Origin: a virus
Reading direction: 5' to 3' (one strand)
IMG/VR virus record: IMGVR_UViG_3300025769_001110
Span: 1 to 20,348 of that record
DNA: 20,348 nucleotides
Both the position numbers and the translations under genes were made by a program. Positions 6,834 through 13,437 of the stretch are shown piece after piece. The notes under the pieces were generated by a model, which saw only the letters and a program-made list of their open reading frames with translations, did not search any database and was not told the origin of the DNA. Position 1 is the stretch's first letter. The number at the start of each line of letters is the position of its first letter.

Positions 6834-7799
6834 TTAAGAGGCAGTAGCGTATTCTACTGCCTTGTTAGCTGCTTTGATTTTACGAGATTGATTGACACCG
6901 AACCACGCTGATTGCATACGTGTATCTGCATTACGACCAAGTTTATGATCTGTTAGATACGTGACAGAATTAAGAGCCTGCCACCATGTGCCTTCACCGA
7001 AGTTTGCACCAGGTTGAGTTTCAAGAACTTCATAAGCATCGCGTGCTGTTTTAGAAAGATCTTTAACAGTTTTAACTTCTGATTCCTTATGTGTATAAGG
7101 AAAAACGTCATTGTAAAACTGAACCAATGACTCTGCAGTGAACCTACGAGTTGACAAAAACTCAGCCATTTCTTTGTACTGTGAGAATTTGTCATGAGCA
7201 ATGCCAAGTGTTTCTTTTACTTGATCAGCATCGAATACTGAACGGTGGTTTAACTTGACAAAATTCTTTGAAGCTGAGTTCAAAGAAAAAGTAAGTGTGT
7301 TGCTACATACAACACGGATAGGAGTAAAACGAACGTCAATCGCTTTACCATATTGGTGAGGATTGCTAAACAATAAGTAAGAGTCAACTTGGTCTTCGCC
7401 AAGGATTGTGAAGGAGTCTTTTACTTTTGCTAGAGCAAATACGTTGCTACCACCTTTCAAAGATCCGGCTGTGTTCATTTCCATATCGCCTGCAAGGACA
7501 TACTCAGAAAAGAACTCGAAAGCTTCGGAGTTTTGAACAGGATTCCAATCCCCACCAACATTAGTTAAGATTTTGTTATCAGATGAGCGAACCAAAGACT
7601 GTTGACCAGTAGGAATACGCTCTCCGTCTACTTCAATGAATGAATTAACTTTTTCTACTGTCCAATCAAGGCCAGCTTTTTTCATCATTTGCGCAGGAGT
7701 AAGATCGTTTGAGACTTCTACACCAAGACCATGCCAAGGCTTATCACCTGCATATGCCATTTGTGCTACGCCATCGATCATTTCAACTTCATGTGCCAT
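6834..7799 (-). CDS. DUF932 / phage-plasmid-like protein (TIGR03299 type)
   Basis: 321 residues, full length for the family. The N-terminus MAHEVEMIDGVAQMAYAGDK then PWHGLGVEV is the typical start of DUF932 proteins, and the middle (PIRVVCSNTLTFSL, about residues 163-176) and the WWQALNSVTYLTDH segment near the C-terminus are also family hallmarks. These proteins are common in phages and plasmids; a link to DNA metabolism or transfer is suspected, but no activity is established to my knowledge. An AAGGA ribosome binding site precedes the ATG, and a clear sigma70-type promoter lies at 7832-7860, so this is probably expressed early with the small genes downstream. Confidence 0.92.
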   Translation of the reverse strand: MAHEVEMIDGVAQMAYAGDKPWHGLGVEVSNDLTPAQMMKKAGLDWTVEKVNSFIEVDGERIPTGQQSLVRSSDNKILTNVGGDWNPVQNSEAFEFFSEYVLAGDMEMNTAGSLKGGSNVFALAKVKDSFTILGEDQVDSYLLFSNPHQYGKAIDVRFTPIRVVCSNTLTFSLNSASKNFVKLNHRSVFDADQVKETLGIAHDKFSQYKEMAEFLSTRRFTAESLVQFYNDVFPYTHKESEVKTVKDLSKTARDAYEVLETQPGANFGEGTWWQALNSVTYLTDHKLGRNADTRMQSAWFGVNQSRKIKAANKAVEYATAS

Positions 7800-7831
7800 A
7801 ATATATTTTCCTTTTCATTTTCAATAATAAT

Positions 7832-7860
7832 ATAATACCATAATTCATATTGATTGTAAA
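7832..7860 (-). promoter_or_regulatory. Sigma70-type early promoter for the DUF932 unit
   Basis: On the minus strand, TTTACA (7860-7855), a 17-bp spacer ending TGG, and TATTAT (7837-7832). Each box is one base off consensus, and the TGG before the -10 gives an extended -10 element. It is 33 bp upstream of the DUF932 start. Confidence 0.8.
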
Positions 7861-7888
7861 CCCCTAAAATGCATTTTTTTCATTTTTT

Positions 7889-8008
7889 TTAACAATCATT
7901 ACTTACGTCCCAAACATAGGGACAATACTCATGCTTTGGTCCGAAGATAACTACATCATCATCTCCGACCTCAGTGAATACTCTATCATCATATACTTTG
8001 TGGATCAT
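7889..8008 (-). CDS. 39-residue ORF, likely second half of a split small protein
   Basis: Starts at an ATG overlapping the stop of 8005-8088 by four bases (ATGA). It encodes MIHKVYDDRVFTEVGDDDVV followed by IFGPKHEYCPYVWD and a short end. Joined to the preceding ORF it resembles a small protein I recall from alphaproteobacteria and their phages, with a GFRGDEY start and an FGxPxFIHxVxDxR middle; the two halves are in different frames here. Either the gene carries a frameshift, or the halves are now separate coupled genes, or ribosomes shift frame. The A-rich stretch after the stop codon is not a terminator. Confidence 0.5.
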   Translation of the reverse strand: MIHKVYDDRVFTEVGDDDVVIFGPKHEYCPYVWDVSNDC

Positions 8009-8088
8009 ATAACCGGACCACCAAATATACGATATGCTCTTACATATTCATCTCCTCTGAATCCTACATAATGAACAGTACGTCCCAT
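8005..8088 (-). CDS. 27-residue ORF, likely first half of a split small protein
   Basis: Encodes MGRTVHYVGFRGDEYVRAYR then IFGGPVI before TGA. The HYVGFRGDEYxRA segment is highly protein-like and matches my memory of the N-terminus of a 60-70-residue family. The following 39-residue ORF continues the same family pattern in another frame. The ribosome binding site is weak (AAAAGA just before the ATG) and the gene lies eight bases after the stop of 8097-8444. I report it as coding because the sequence pattern is conserved-looking, although it may be half of a broken gene. Confidence 0.5.
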   Translation of the reverse strand: MGRTVHYVGFRGDEYVRAYRIFGGPVI

Positions 8089-8096
8089 ATCTTTTT

Positions 8097-8444
8097 TTAT
8101 CGCCTCATACTTGCAGCATCAACTGCAGCTTGTTTATTATCTTTACGTACTGGCATTAAGTTTGATTTATGAGTAACAACTATGCCAGCTATTTCGTTAC
8201 CTGTATATTTGACGGCATCTTTCTTTGTGCCATTTGAACAAATGTCATCTGATGTAACACGAGGACCGCAACTTAAATCAGGTAAGTCATTTTTATGTTT
8301 AGCTGTTGACTTACCTACACCTAACTGTTTTAAAAACTTTTCGTGTTCTGCTTCAGCTTTCCTAAGCTTTTTAGATTTATGCCCAGGCTTACGGCGCTTA
8401 CCAGTGCCATGAACCTGAACTCCTCTAATCATATGCATTGACAT
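8097..8444 (-). CDS. Conserved small basic phage protein of unknown function
   Basis: 115 residues from the ATG at 8444, chosen because AAGGAG lies nine bases upstream and the ATG overlaps the stop of 8444-8815 (TAATG). A longer form would need a TTG at 8468. The N-terminal IRGVQVHGTGKRRKPGHKSK is followed by a charged helix (KKLRKAEAEHEKFLKQLGVG), a Cys-containing middle (LPDLSCGPRVTSDDICSNGT) and the C-terminus NEIAGIVVTHKSNLMPV...AASMRR. I recall this arrangement in many marine phages as a hypothetical protein. No enzyme motif is visible. It belongs to the operon driven by the early promoter near 8844-8872. Confidence 0.82.
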   Translation of the reverse strand: MSMHMIRGVQVHGTGKRRKPGHKSKKLRKAEAEHEKFLKQLGVGKSTAKHKNDLPDLSCGPRVTSDDICSNGTKKDAVKYTGNEIAGIVVTHKSNLMPVRKDNKQAAVDAASMRR

Positions 8445-8815
8445 TAAACCATACTCCTTAAGCTCCAAGTTGTTGCATCACTTCTTGTATATTTTGACAT
8501 GATGTTATCATACCATTCAGGATTTTTATTTTTAAGGATGTTGAGTGGAGCGCTGTCAAGGCAATCTTTACTACGAGCTTCAGCATACTCTTCAACAGTA
8601 TGAGATTTGATTAGCTCGGTTAAGAATTTAGCTTTAGTAAAAGGACCTTTATACTTGAAGCGAGCAATGAAAAGTTCCATTGGCATACCGATACGTGAAG
8701 GATGAATATTATCCTTGCCATACACTTCATCATATGTTGGCTGACCTTCATATGGTCCTTTATACTCTAAGTAGCCGCCATGATATATGAAGTTTTCTCT
8801 GATAAACTTAGTCAT
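8444..8815 (-). CDS. Conserved phage protein of unknown function
   Basis: 123 residues, first gene behind the early promoter at 8844-8872, with a good AAGGAGA ribosome binding site six bases before the ATG. Central segments LFIARFKYKGPFTKAKFLTE and LIKSHTVEEYAEA followed by a Pro-Leu-x-Ile-Leu element (APLNIL) look like a family I recall from phages and phage-like islands, in which an FVARFKxxGPxxKxxF core is followed by a helix. Its function is unknown. Its stop overlaps the start of the next gene by one base, so the two are translationally coupled. Confidence 0.82.
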   Translation of the reverse strand: MTKFIRENFIYHGGYLEYKGPYEGQPTYDEVYGKDNIHPSRIGMPMELFIARFKYKGPFTKAKFLTELIKSHTVEEYAEARSKDCLDSAPLNILKNKNPEWYDNIMSKYTRSDATTWSLRSMV

Positions 8816-8843
8816 TACAATCTCCTTAACATTTGATATAACT

Positions 8844-8883
8844 ATTCTACCACAGTTAAATCGAAATGTAAAGGAAAAAGTTT
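8844..8883 (-). promoter_or_regulatory. Sigma70-type early promoter with shared upstream element
   Basis: On the minus strand, TTTACA (8872-8867), a 17-bp spacer ending TGTGG, and TAGAAT (8849-8844). The -35 box lies in the 20-mer aaatgtaaaggaaaaagttt (plus strand, 8864-8883), found identically at 15277-15296 in the promoter of the SleB operon. Confidence 0.85.
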
Positions 8884-8912
8884 ACTTTGAAAACAAATAT
8901 TTGTGATTTTTT

Positions 8913-9035
8913 TTATAATGACTTTAATGCGTGTGCAATCTTATCAATAAGCCATTTTTCGTAGGCGCTTGGTATCCAAGTTTCTTCACGCTTTAGCGTG
9001 TCGAACGCTTGCCACATTTTATCTTGTTCTTCCAT
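8913..9035 (-). CDS. 40-residue ORF overlapping the upstream gene
   Basis: Starts at the ATG 9035-9033 inside the end of 8993-9214 in another frame and runs past it for 80 bases. It encodes MEEQDKMWQAFDTLKREETW then IPSAYEKWLIDKIAHALKSL, an amphipathic, Trp-containing, likely helical protein with normal composition. It fills the stretch between the stop of 8993-9214 and the early promoter. A GAAGGG sequence lies upstream at slightly long spacing. I do not recognise it. The overlap of 43 bases is longer than usual here, which keeps confidence moderate. Confidence 0.5.
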   Translation of the reverse strand: MEEQDKMWQAFDTLKREETWIPSAYEKWLIDKIAHALKSL

Positions 9036-9214
9036 TCTTCTTCAAACCCTTCTTCTTTTTCATATAAAGGTGCGCCATTTCCTCCAGCATACCATAGACG
9101 TTTAAAATAACTATTGTATGATGAATAGGCTTGCTCATCACTTATATCGATGTGGCCTTTTACTAAATAATATATTCTATAAGCTTCTTTTAGATCTGGT
9201 TTATCATCCGTCAT
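8993..9214 (-). CDS. Small charged protein of unknown function
   Basis: 73 residues from the ATG at 9214, which overlaps the end of the upstream gene by 11 bases; ATGs at 9232 and 9256 would add 6 or 14 residues but overlap more and have no better ribosome binding site. The protein begins MTDDKPDLKEAYRIYYLVKG and continues with a Tyr/Trp-rich middle (SYNSYFKRLWYAGGNGAPLY) and a basic tail with one Cys. It is compact and probably helical. No family is recognised. A perfect hairpin, CACGCT-AA-AGCGTG, spans its stop codon (8987-9000), but the sequence after it is not U-rich, so it is not a standard terminator. Confidence 0.65.
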   Translation of the reverse strand: MTDDKPDLKEAYRIYYLVKGHIDISDEQAYSSYNSYFKRLWYAGGNGAPLYEKEEGFEEEWKNKIKCGKRSTR

Positions 9215-9857
9215 CAAACGCTTCTTGTTCATCTTTGGTTTTATATTGCCATTCATCAGTGTGTCCTACTGACCATTTAGGTTCAGTTTCAACTGCATAA
9301 TTTTGAGTGCATACTTTAAAATCTGGTGTCATTAATTTATCAGGAGTCAAGGAGCTATCACGCCATATGATCCTGTTGTTCGGCTGAGCAGCAAACTGAC
9401 CATTGTCTAATCTTAAAACATTAAATGATTTATGTTCTGGATCGTGTTCACTAAAATTTGTATCTAAAACAGAAGGATCTCTATGACAATTATCTATCGT
9501 AAATTCATATTCTCCTGGATGCATTTTCTTATCTTTACCAAAAAACTCAGCTCTACATAAAATTGGTTTTTCAATAACAGTAACATCATAATCAAAGCAA
9601 TCCCAAAGTTGGAGAACGTCAAGTGGTAAGAGATCGCCATGATCAGTTTTCCAAACAAATGCTGAGATAGGAAGTTTGTCAAATAACGCACCGTATTCTG
9701 TTAATAATGTTTCGAAGTACAGTGCTTTATACATTGTACTTTTAACACTTATCCATATGCCTGGTGTAAATTCGCCATGTCCATGTTCGAGATCATAAAG
9801 ATATTCTTTTCGAACATAGACATGGACTGGGGGGAGCGGGTGTACTAAAAATGCCAT
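9204..9857 (-). CDS. Conserved marine-phage protein of unknown function
   Basis: 217 residues from the ATG at 9857; an upstream TTG would add ten residues. The N-terminal third contains YVRKEYLYDLEHGHGEFTPG, WISVKS and the segment ALYFETLLTEYGALFDKLPI followed by SAFVWK, which I recall as a recurring module in pelagiphage and cyanophage hypothetical proteins. The C-terminal part is rich in aromatic residues and Asp, suggesting a beta-rich fold. No catalytic motif is seen. The ATG lies four bases after the stop of 9862-10116, and the nearest AAGGA is about 14 bases upstream, so translation probably depends on coupling. Confidence 0.8.
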   Translation of the reverse strand: MAFLVHPLPPVHVYVRKEYLYDLEHGHGEFTPGIWISVKSTMYKALYFETLLTEYGALFDKLPISAFVWKTDHGDLLPLDVLQLWDCFDYDVTVIEKPILCRAEFFGKDKKMHPGEYEFTIDNCHRDPSVLDTNFSEHDPEHKSFNVLRLDNGQFAAQPNNRIIWRDSSLTPDKLMTPDFKVCTQNYAVETEPKWSVGHTDEWQYKTKDEQEAFDDG

Positions 9858-9861
9858 GATA

Positions 9862-10116
9862 TTATATATTATCCTTTTTCGTTTCAACTTCAGGTATTCT
9901 TAAAACCTTATGTGCAAACCATTTTAAAAATCTTTTAATACTATTGACAATCCATTCATTAAAGAAATGTCTAAGAATTCTAACAATAATAAGAATAGGT
10001 GAGTAAAGAACATCAAAGACGACTAAGAGAAGATCGACAATCAAGTCAATCATGCTGTCTACATTCCACAGCTCCTTTAGTTTCTTTTTAAATTTTGTTC
10101 TTGTTTTCTTAAACAT
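9862..10116 (-). CDS. Small membrane protein with basic flanks
   Basis: 84 residues. A very basic N-terminus (MFKKTRTKFKKKLKELW) is followed by a long hydrophobic stretch, MIDLIVDLLLVVFDVLYSPI then LIIVRIL (about 22-48), possibly one long or two short membrane helices, then an amphipathic basic segment with Phe and Trp. Its ATG overlaps the stop of the coiled-coil gene 10116-10694 (TAATG). A basic-hydrophobic-basic layout suits an inner-membrane protein or an amphipathic membrane-active peptide. Co-transcription with two exported proteins and a membrane-anchored coiled-coil protein suggests these act together at the envelope. Confidence 0.75.
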   Translation of the reverse strand: MFKKTRTKFKKKLKELWNVDSMIDLIVDLLLVVFDVLYSPILIIVRILRHFFNEWIVNSIKRFLKWFAHKVLRIPEVETKKDNI

Positions 10117-10694
10117 TAATCGTTATTAAGTGGGTTATCCAATGCTTCTTGTAACTTTTCATTTAAATCATTCTCAAGTTGTCTTGAATCTGCGTCAATA
10201 CGATCTTCAGTTTCTCTCATAGTATTACGTACGTCCTTTTCAGATTCACGCATAATTCCTTCTACTTCACGTATAGATTGTGTAACATCTTTACGTAGCT
10301 GATTCATTTCTTCACGTATAGTTTCTAAATGAGTTTCTATTAAGTCTTGAGAATTTTTCACTCTTACCTCTGATGCTTCTACTTTATCTTCTGCTCTGTC
10401 GGCGTGTGCTTCCATTGCAGCTACGTCTTCACGTAAATCGTTTTTTATGTCTCTAGCATATTCAATAGCTTCTTCTACTCTTAACATGCTTTCATCTATT
10501 TTTAAAATAACTTTTTCATTTTCTGCGGCGATTGCATCTACATCAATGTTCTGTACAATTTCTTTCATGTCTGTATAATCTTTGTAAAATTCAAAGCCAG
10601 CCCAAAGTCCTCCACCTAAAGTAGATAATGCAGTAAGAACGACAAACATCTTGCCGCCTCTAAATGTTGTACCAGCAATTTCAAATTCTGCCAT
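10116..10694 (-). CDS. Membrane-anchored coiled-coil protein
   Basis: 192 residues. The N-terminal EIAGTTFRGGKMFVVLTALS and following TLGGGLWAGFEFY form a single membrane anchor (about residues 14-37). From about residue 55 to 185 the protein is a continuous acidic/basic heptad-rich coiled coil without Pro, ending in a short tail. I recall close relatives in cyanophages and pelagiphages, annotated only as hypothetical or structural. AAGGA precedes the ATG at normal spacing, one base after the stop of the upstream exported protein. The coiled coil could span the periplasm or form part of a spanin-like or tail-tube-tape-like assembly; I cannot tell which. Confidence 0.82.
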   Translation of the reverse strand: MAEFEIAGTTFRGGKMFVVLTALSTLGGGLWAGFEFYKDYTDMKEIVQNIDVDAIAAENEKVILKIDESMLRVEEAIEYARDIKNDLREDVAAMEAHADRAEDKVEASEVRVKNSQDLIETHLETIREEMNQLRKDVTQSIREVEGIMRESEKDVRNTMRETEDRIDADSRQLENDLNEKLQEALDNPLNND

Positions 10695-10695
10695 G

Positions 10696-12144
10696 TTAGT
10701 TTCCTTCGTACTGTTGTCTTACCATTTCTCTATGAGTAGCATCAGAAGCACCGTTAAAGAACCTTGCTGCAGGATTGTCATAGTTCTGTTGTCCTTCATA
10801 TATTTCTTTTGGTGCATAAAAATCTGCGTCTGCCATCTGCGGTTGTTGATACTGTGCAAAGTTAGGATTGTATCCCATTAACGCAGCTTGAGCATCTTCG
10901 CTATCATCACCAGCAATAGCAGCAGCAACTAAATCTTCTTGAACTTCCAGTGATTCTTCTTTTGCTTCTTCTTCACTTTCTTCTTGATTTTGTTTTTGTT
11001 CTGCAATAACACTACGCTCAAGAGAAAGAACATTTGTTAAAGTATTTTCTATTACGTTAGTTGCGGTTACAACATCAAATGTATCTATTACTATTTCTAT
11101 ATTTATAGATTGCTCTATAATTGATTCTATAGATATATTACCTGTTTCATCTGGCAATGTTGATAGTGAATTAGATACAGCAGCTTCTGCTACACTTAAC
11201 GGATCTATATCATTCTTTTTCTTGACATCTTCAGATACTACAACCTCTGGTTCCTCTACTTCTTCTATCAGTTCAAGTTGTTCTTCGAGTGATGCAACTT
11301 CTCCGGTTGATTGTATGTAAACCCATTCGTCTTCTTGTGGTTGTGGTATTGTTTCTTCTGGAGCATTACCTATAAAGTCTTCACAAGTAGGATCTACAAC
11401 CGGAACCTGTTTACATGGATCTGGATCATATACAAATGTGCTATAGATTGCAGCATTACCGAACTCGGGTCCGTACCAGCCCGGCCACTCACCGGCATCT
11501 TTTCCTTCGACTTCAAGAGTAAGAGTGTCGATCTTGTCGCCAGTAATGAAAGGATCATACCAATGCATACCGTATTTTGTTTCCCATTGATCAATGTGTT
11601 CTGAGTAATCCCATTCTCTTTCGTCTAATATATTTCCTGATTTATCTTTTACCGTTACTGTAACGATAAGAGGATCCTGGCCAAGAGCGCCATTTGTATC
11701 TTCATTGTTTGTATCTGCGTTCTTAACTCTCCATTGCCAACGATAACCAACAACAGTTATGTCAGCGATTTTAAGAGCTTGAGCAATAGCATCTTGTGTT
11801 TGTGAAATAACGGTTGTAGTGTTACCAAAGGTAAACATACCTGTACCAACGTCTTCTGCAGTTGAACCAGTGTTAGCACACTCTCCTCCAGTCTCTCCAC
11901 CCCATCTTCTATTCTGTAAAATATCTAAACAGCCTGTTGTGGCAGTGTATTCACCCGGATCAATTATCTGATCAATATATGTTTTATCTTCTTCAACATC
12001 AGAAGGATCATTAGGCGCGAAGTAAAGCACGCTTTGATCAATATCATTTTCAGTTAGGTCACCGTCATAAGAATATTCTTGACTAGATAGCGAGGAGCAA
12101 AGCAAGAATAACGCCGCCGATAGTAAGAGCGGTTGTTTTATCAT
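10696..12144 (-). CDS. Large exported phage protein, possibly structural
   Basis: 482 residues from the ATG at 12144, chosen for its AAAGGA site five bases upstream; an ATG at 12162 adds six residues without one. A signal peptide is clear (MIKQPLLLSAALFLLCSSLS). About residues 35-250 form a Cys- and Trp-rich, probably beta-sandwich domain (VVGYRWQWRVKNADTN; later EGKDAGEWPGWYGPEFGNAA). Then come an acidic linker, a Ser/Ile/Asn-rich helix and a Gln/Tyr/Ala-rich tail with several NPNF and YxxPQ segments. A secreted virion or host-surface protein fits the layout. Its 5' end overlaps the end of 12083-12853 by 62 bases, and both share the late promoter at 12888-12895. Confidence 0.82.
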   Translation of the reverse strand: MIKQPLLLSAALFLLCSSLSSQEYSYDGDLTENDIDQSVLYFAPNDPSDVEEDKTYIDQIIDPGEYTATTGCLDILQNRRWGGETGGECANTGSTAEDVGTGMFTFGNTTTVISQTQDAIAQALKIADITVVGYRWQWRVKNADTNNEDTNGALGQDPLIVTVTVKDKSGNILDEREWDYSEHIDQWETKYGMHWYDPFITGDKIDTLTLEVEGKDAGEWPGWYGPEFGNAAIYSTFVYDPDPCKQVPVVDPTCEDFIGNAPEETIPQPQEDEWVYIQSTGEVASLEEQLELIEEVEEPEVVVSEDVKKKNDIDPLSVAEAAVSNSLSTLPDETGNISIESIIEQSINIEIVIDTFDVVTATNVIENTLTNVLSLERSVIAEQKQNQEESEEEAKEESLEVQEDLVAAAIAGDDSEDAQAALMGYNPNFAQYQQPQMADADFYAPKEIYEGQQNYDNPAARFFNGASDATHREMVRQQYEGN

Positions 12145-12853
12145 TCTTTTCCTTTCCGTCATCTACTGGCTTAGCATCAGGATCGTTATCCCATAAAGCT
12201 TGAGCAACTGTGCCTATGTTTCCTTTGTATGGACAAGGTGTTCCAGCCATTTCCATAGCTTTAAATACGTTTTCTTCTTGACACATAAGTGCTACAGCTG
12301 CAACTTTCATACCCATGTTATAAAGTGTCTTGGCATTTTTTAATCTTTCACAATTCATATCGCGAATATGACCACCGCTGGACATACCAAGTATCTGAGT
12401 TTGAACCGCAGAAGAATATGATACGGTACAAGTATCATTTCCACCTGATTGAATTGACGGTGCAATTGCTGAAGGAGGTGGAGAAATTACTTCTTGAGTA
12501 ATGTCACTAGTGTTGTTATTATTATTTGTATTGTTTGCTGTACTGTTGACAGTAGTGTTATTTGTATTTGTATTTGTACTAGTGCTCGTATTCGTATTAT
12601 TTGTAGTAACATTAGAAGTAGAGTTCACAGTACTTGTACTGTTAACCGTGGTGTTGTTTGTATTCGTAGATGTAACTGTACTAGTGTTTGTATTATTAGT
12701 CGTTACATTCGAAGTATTTGTATTGTTAGTGGTGCTGTCAGTTTCCACATAACTGGTAGAATCAAATTTGCCATCTGCATCATCGGTGACATCTCCAAAG
12801 GCTGCAGTTGATGCAATCATTACGAAGAATGCACCAAGCAGATGCTTCTTCAT
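12083..12853 (-). CDS. Exported Asn/Thr/Ser-rich phage protein with C-terminal membrane tail
   Basis: 256 residues: signal peptide MKKHLLGAFFVMIASTAAFG, a low-complexity region of about 75 residues made almost only of Asn, Thr, Ser and Val (about 41-118), then a compact domain with four Cys (NDTCTVSYSS, MNCERL, LMCQEE, TPCPYKG; about 140-215) and a C-terminal hydrophobic helix (TTALTIGGVILALLLAI). I recall the four-Cys domain in cyanophage and pelagiphage proteins of the same layout, listed as hypothetical or structural. GAGG lies eight bases before the ATG. It is the first gene after the late promoter at 12888-12895. The low-complexity part may be a flexible spacer or a glycosylation or adhesion surface. 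Confidence 0.85.
   Translation of the reverse strand: MKKHLLGAFFVMIASTAAFGDVTDDADGKFDSTSYVETDSTTNNTNTSNVTTNNTNTSTVTSTNTNNTTVNSTSTVNSTSNVTTNNTNTSTSTNTNTNNTTVNSTANNTNNNNNTSDITQEVISPPPSAIAPSIQSGGNDTCTVSYSSAVQTQILGMSSGGHIRDMNCERLKNAKTLYNMGMKVAAVALMCQEENVFKAMEMAGTPCPYKGNIGTVAQALWDNDPDAKPVDDGKEKNDKTTALTIGGVILALLLAI
12500..12733 (-). repeat. Low-complexity coding repeat (Asn/Thr/Ser/Val)
   Basis: The minus strand is built from imperfect AAT/ACT/ACA-type codon repeats, including recurring AATACAAATAC and GTTAAC units, encoding strings such as TNNTNTSTVTSTNTNN. Such tracts change length easily by slippage, so this is a likely site of length variation between related phages. Long open frames on the plus strand here are a by-product of the repeat. 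Confidence 0.8.
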
Positions 12854-12887
12854 TGAGTATCCTCTCTTTTAGATCTCTGTTCATAAT

Positions 12888-12895
12888 TATTTATA
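12888..12895 (-). promoter_or_regulatory. T4-type late promoter for the exported-protein operon
   Basis: Perfect TATAAATA on the minus strand, 35 bp before the ATG of 12083-12853 and downstream of the terminator at 12958-12986. The same terminator-then-late-promoter order is seen at 6034-6072. Confidence 0.75.
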
Positions 12896-12916
12896 AACTG
12901 TCTTTAAAAATGGTAG

Positions 12917-12957
12917 TGACAATAATTTGTCAATTTTTTACTGTCAAATTTTTGACA
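12917..12957. promoter_or_regulatory. Two adjacent inverted repeats with TTGACA-type half-sites
   Basis: TGACAA-TAAT-TTGTCA (12917-12932) and TGTCAAA-TT-TTTGACA (12942-12957) are both perfect and are centred 25 bp apart, about 30-60 bp upstream of the late promoter at 12888. They could be paired operators. The left-facing TTGACA at 12956-12951 is also a perfect sigma70 -35 box, with TATTGT 17 bp further on the minus strand, so part of this may instead be a promoter. Confidence 0.45.
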
Positions 12958-12986
12958 AATAAAAGGAGGGCTAACCGTGGCCCTCC
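12958..12986 (-). terminator. Strong rho-independent terminator
   Basis: On the minus strand, GGAGGGC (12986-12980) pairs perfectly with GCCCTCC (12971-12965) across an 8-nt loop, followed by TTTTATTTG. It lies 33 bp after the stop of 13019-13414 and ends the transcript carrying the tmRNA-linked genes. Confidence 0.92.
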
Positions 12987-13018
12987 GCGTGCTTATTGAG
13001 TAGCAACCCTATACTAGT

Positions 13019-13414
13019 TTAGAATGAGAATGAAATACCTACTTCGATATCGTCCATTGCTTCCAATTCTAGATCGTAACCTGTTTCAGCATAGACTTTG
13101 GAGTTCAGACCCCACATTGTCATGCCATACTCTGCACCGAAGTCTAGAGTTGGTAGTTCATCATTATTTAATGTGAATTCATTTTCATATAGAATGAAGT
13201 CCATATCTGCTGATAAATCAATACCTGATATAGTGTAACCAACTTCAGGTGTAAAAGTTACGGTCATATCATCGCCATCTATATTATAGCGATTGTCGAG
13301 TTCTGCACCGATTGAGATGCCTGTTGCTCCGATTTCAGCTGCTTCTGCTTCAGTTGCGTGCATGCAAGCTGTAAGTAGGAGTGCCGAAGTTGCTGCTGCT
13401 GCTGCAAGTTTCAT
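13019..13414 (-). CDS. Exported protein, predicted lipoprotein or small outer-membrane barrel
   Basis: 131 residues. The N-terminal MKLAAAAATSALLLTACMHA contains a lipobox (L14-T-A-C17), so signal peptidase II cleavage before Cys17 is plausible; a signal peptidase I site after ATEAEA (about residue 25) is the alternative. The rest alternates hydrophobic and polar residues as in amphipathic beta strands (GATGISIGAELDNRYNID, VEVGISFSF-like end), and the protein ends in Phe, as outer-membrane barrel proteins do. At about 105 mature residues it would make a barrel of at most 6-8 strands. An AGAGGA site precedes the ATG. Phage-encoded outer-membrane proteins can block receptors for competing phages; that role is only a hypothesis here. 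Confidence 0.82.
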   Translation of the reverse strand: MKLAAAAATSALLLTACMHATEAEAAEIGATGISIGAELDNRYNIDGDDMTVTFTPEVGYTISGIDLSADMDFILYENEFTLNNDELPTLDFGAEYGMTMWGLNSKVYAETGYDLELEAMDDIEVGISFSF

Positions 13415-13437
13415 TTAAATTTTTCCTCTATTAAAAT

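Noticed and set aside
8987-9000. Perfect hairpin considered as a terminator.
   Set aside because: The sequence after it on the minus strand is AAGAAACTTGG rather than U-rich, and an ORF continues through it.
11100-11107. TATAAATA match on the minus strand inside the 482-residue exported protein gene.
   Set aside because: It lies in an AT-rich Ile/Asn/Ser-coding stretch, about 400 bp from the next gene start; chance match is more likely.
12494-12811. Plus-strand open frames opposite the Asn/Thr/Ser-rich region.
   Set aside because: They mirror the codon repeats on the other strand and consist of Val/Leu/Phe or Cys/Ile strings; no start signal or family match.
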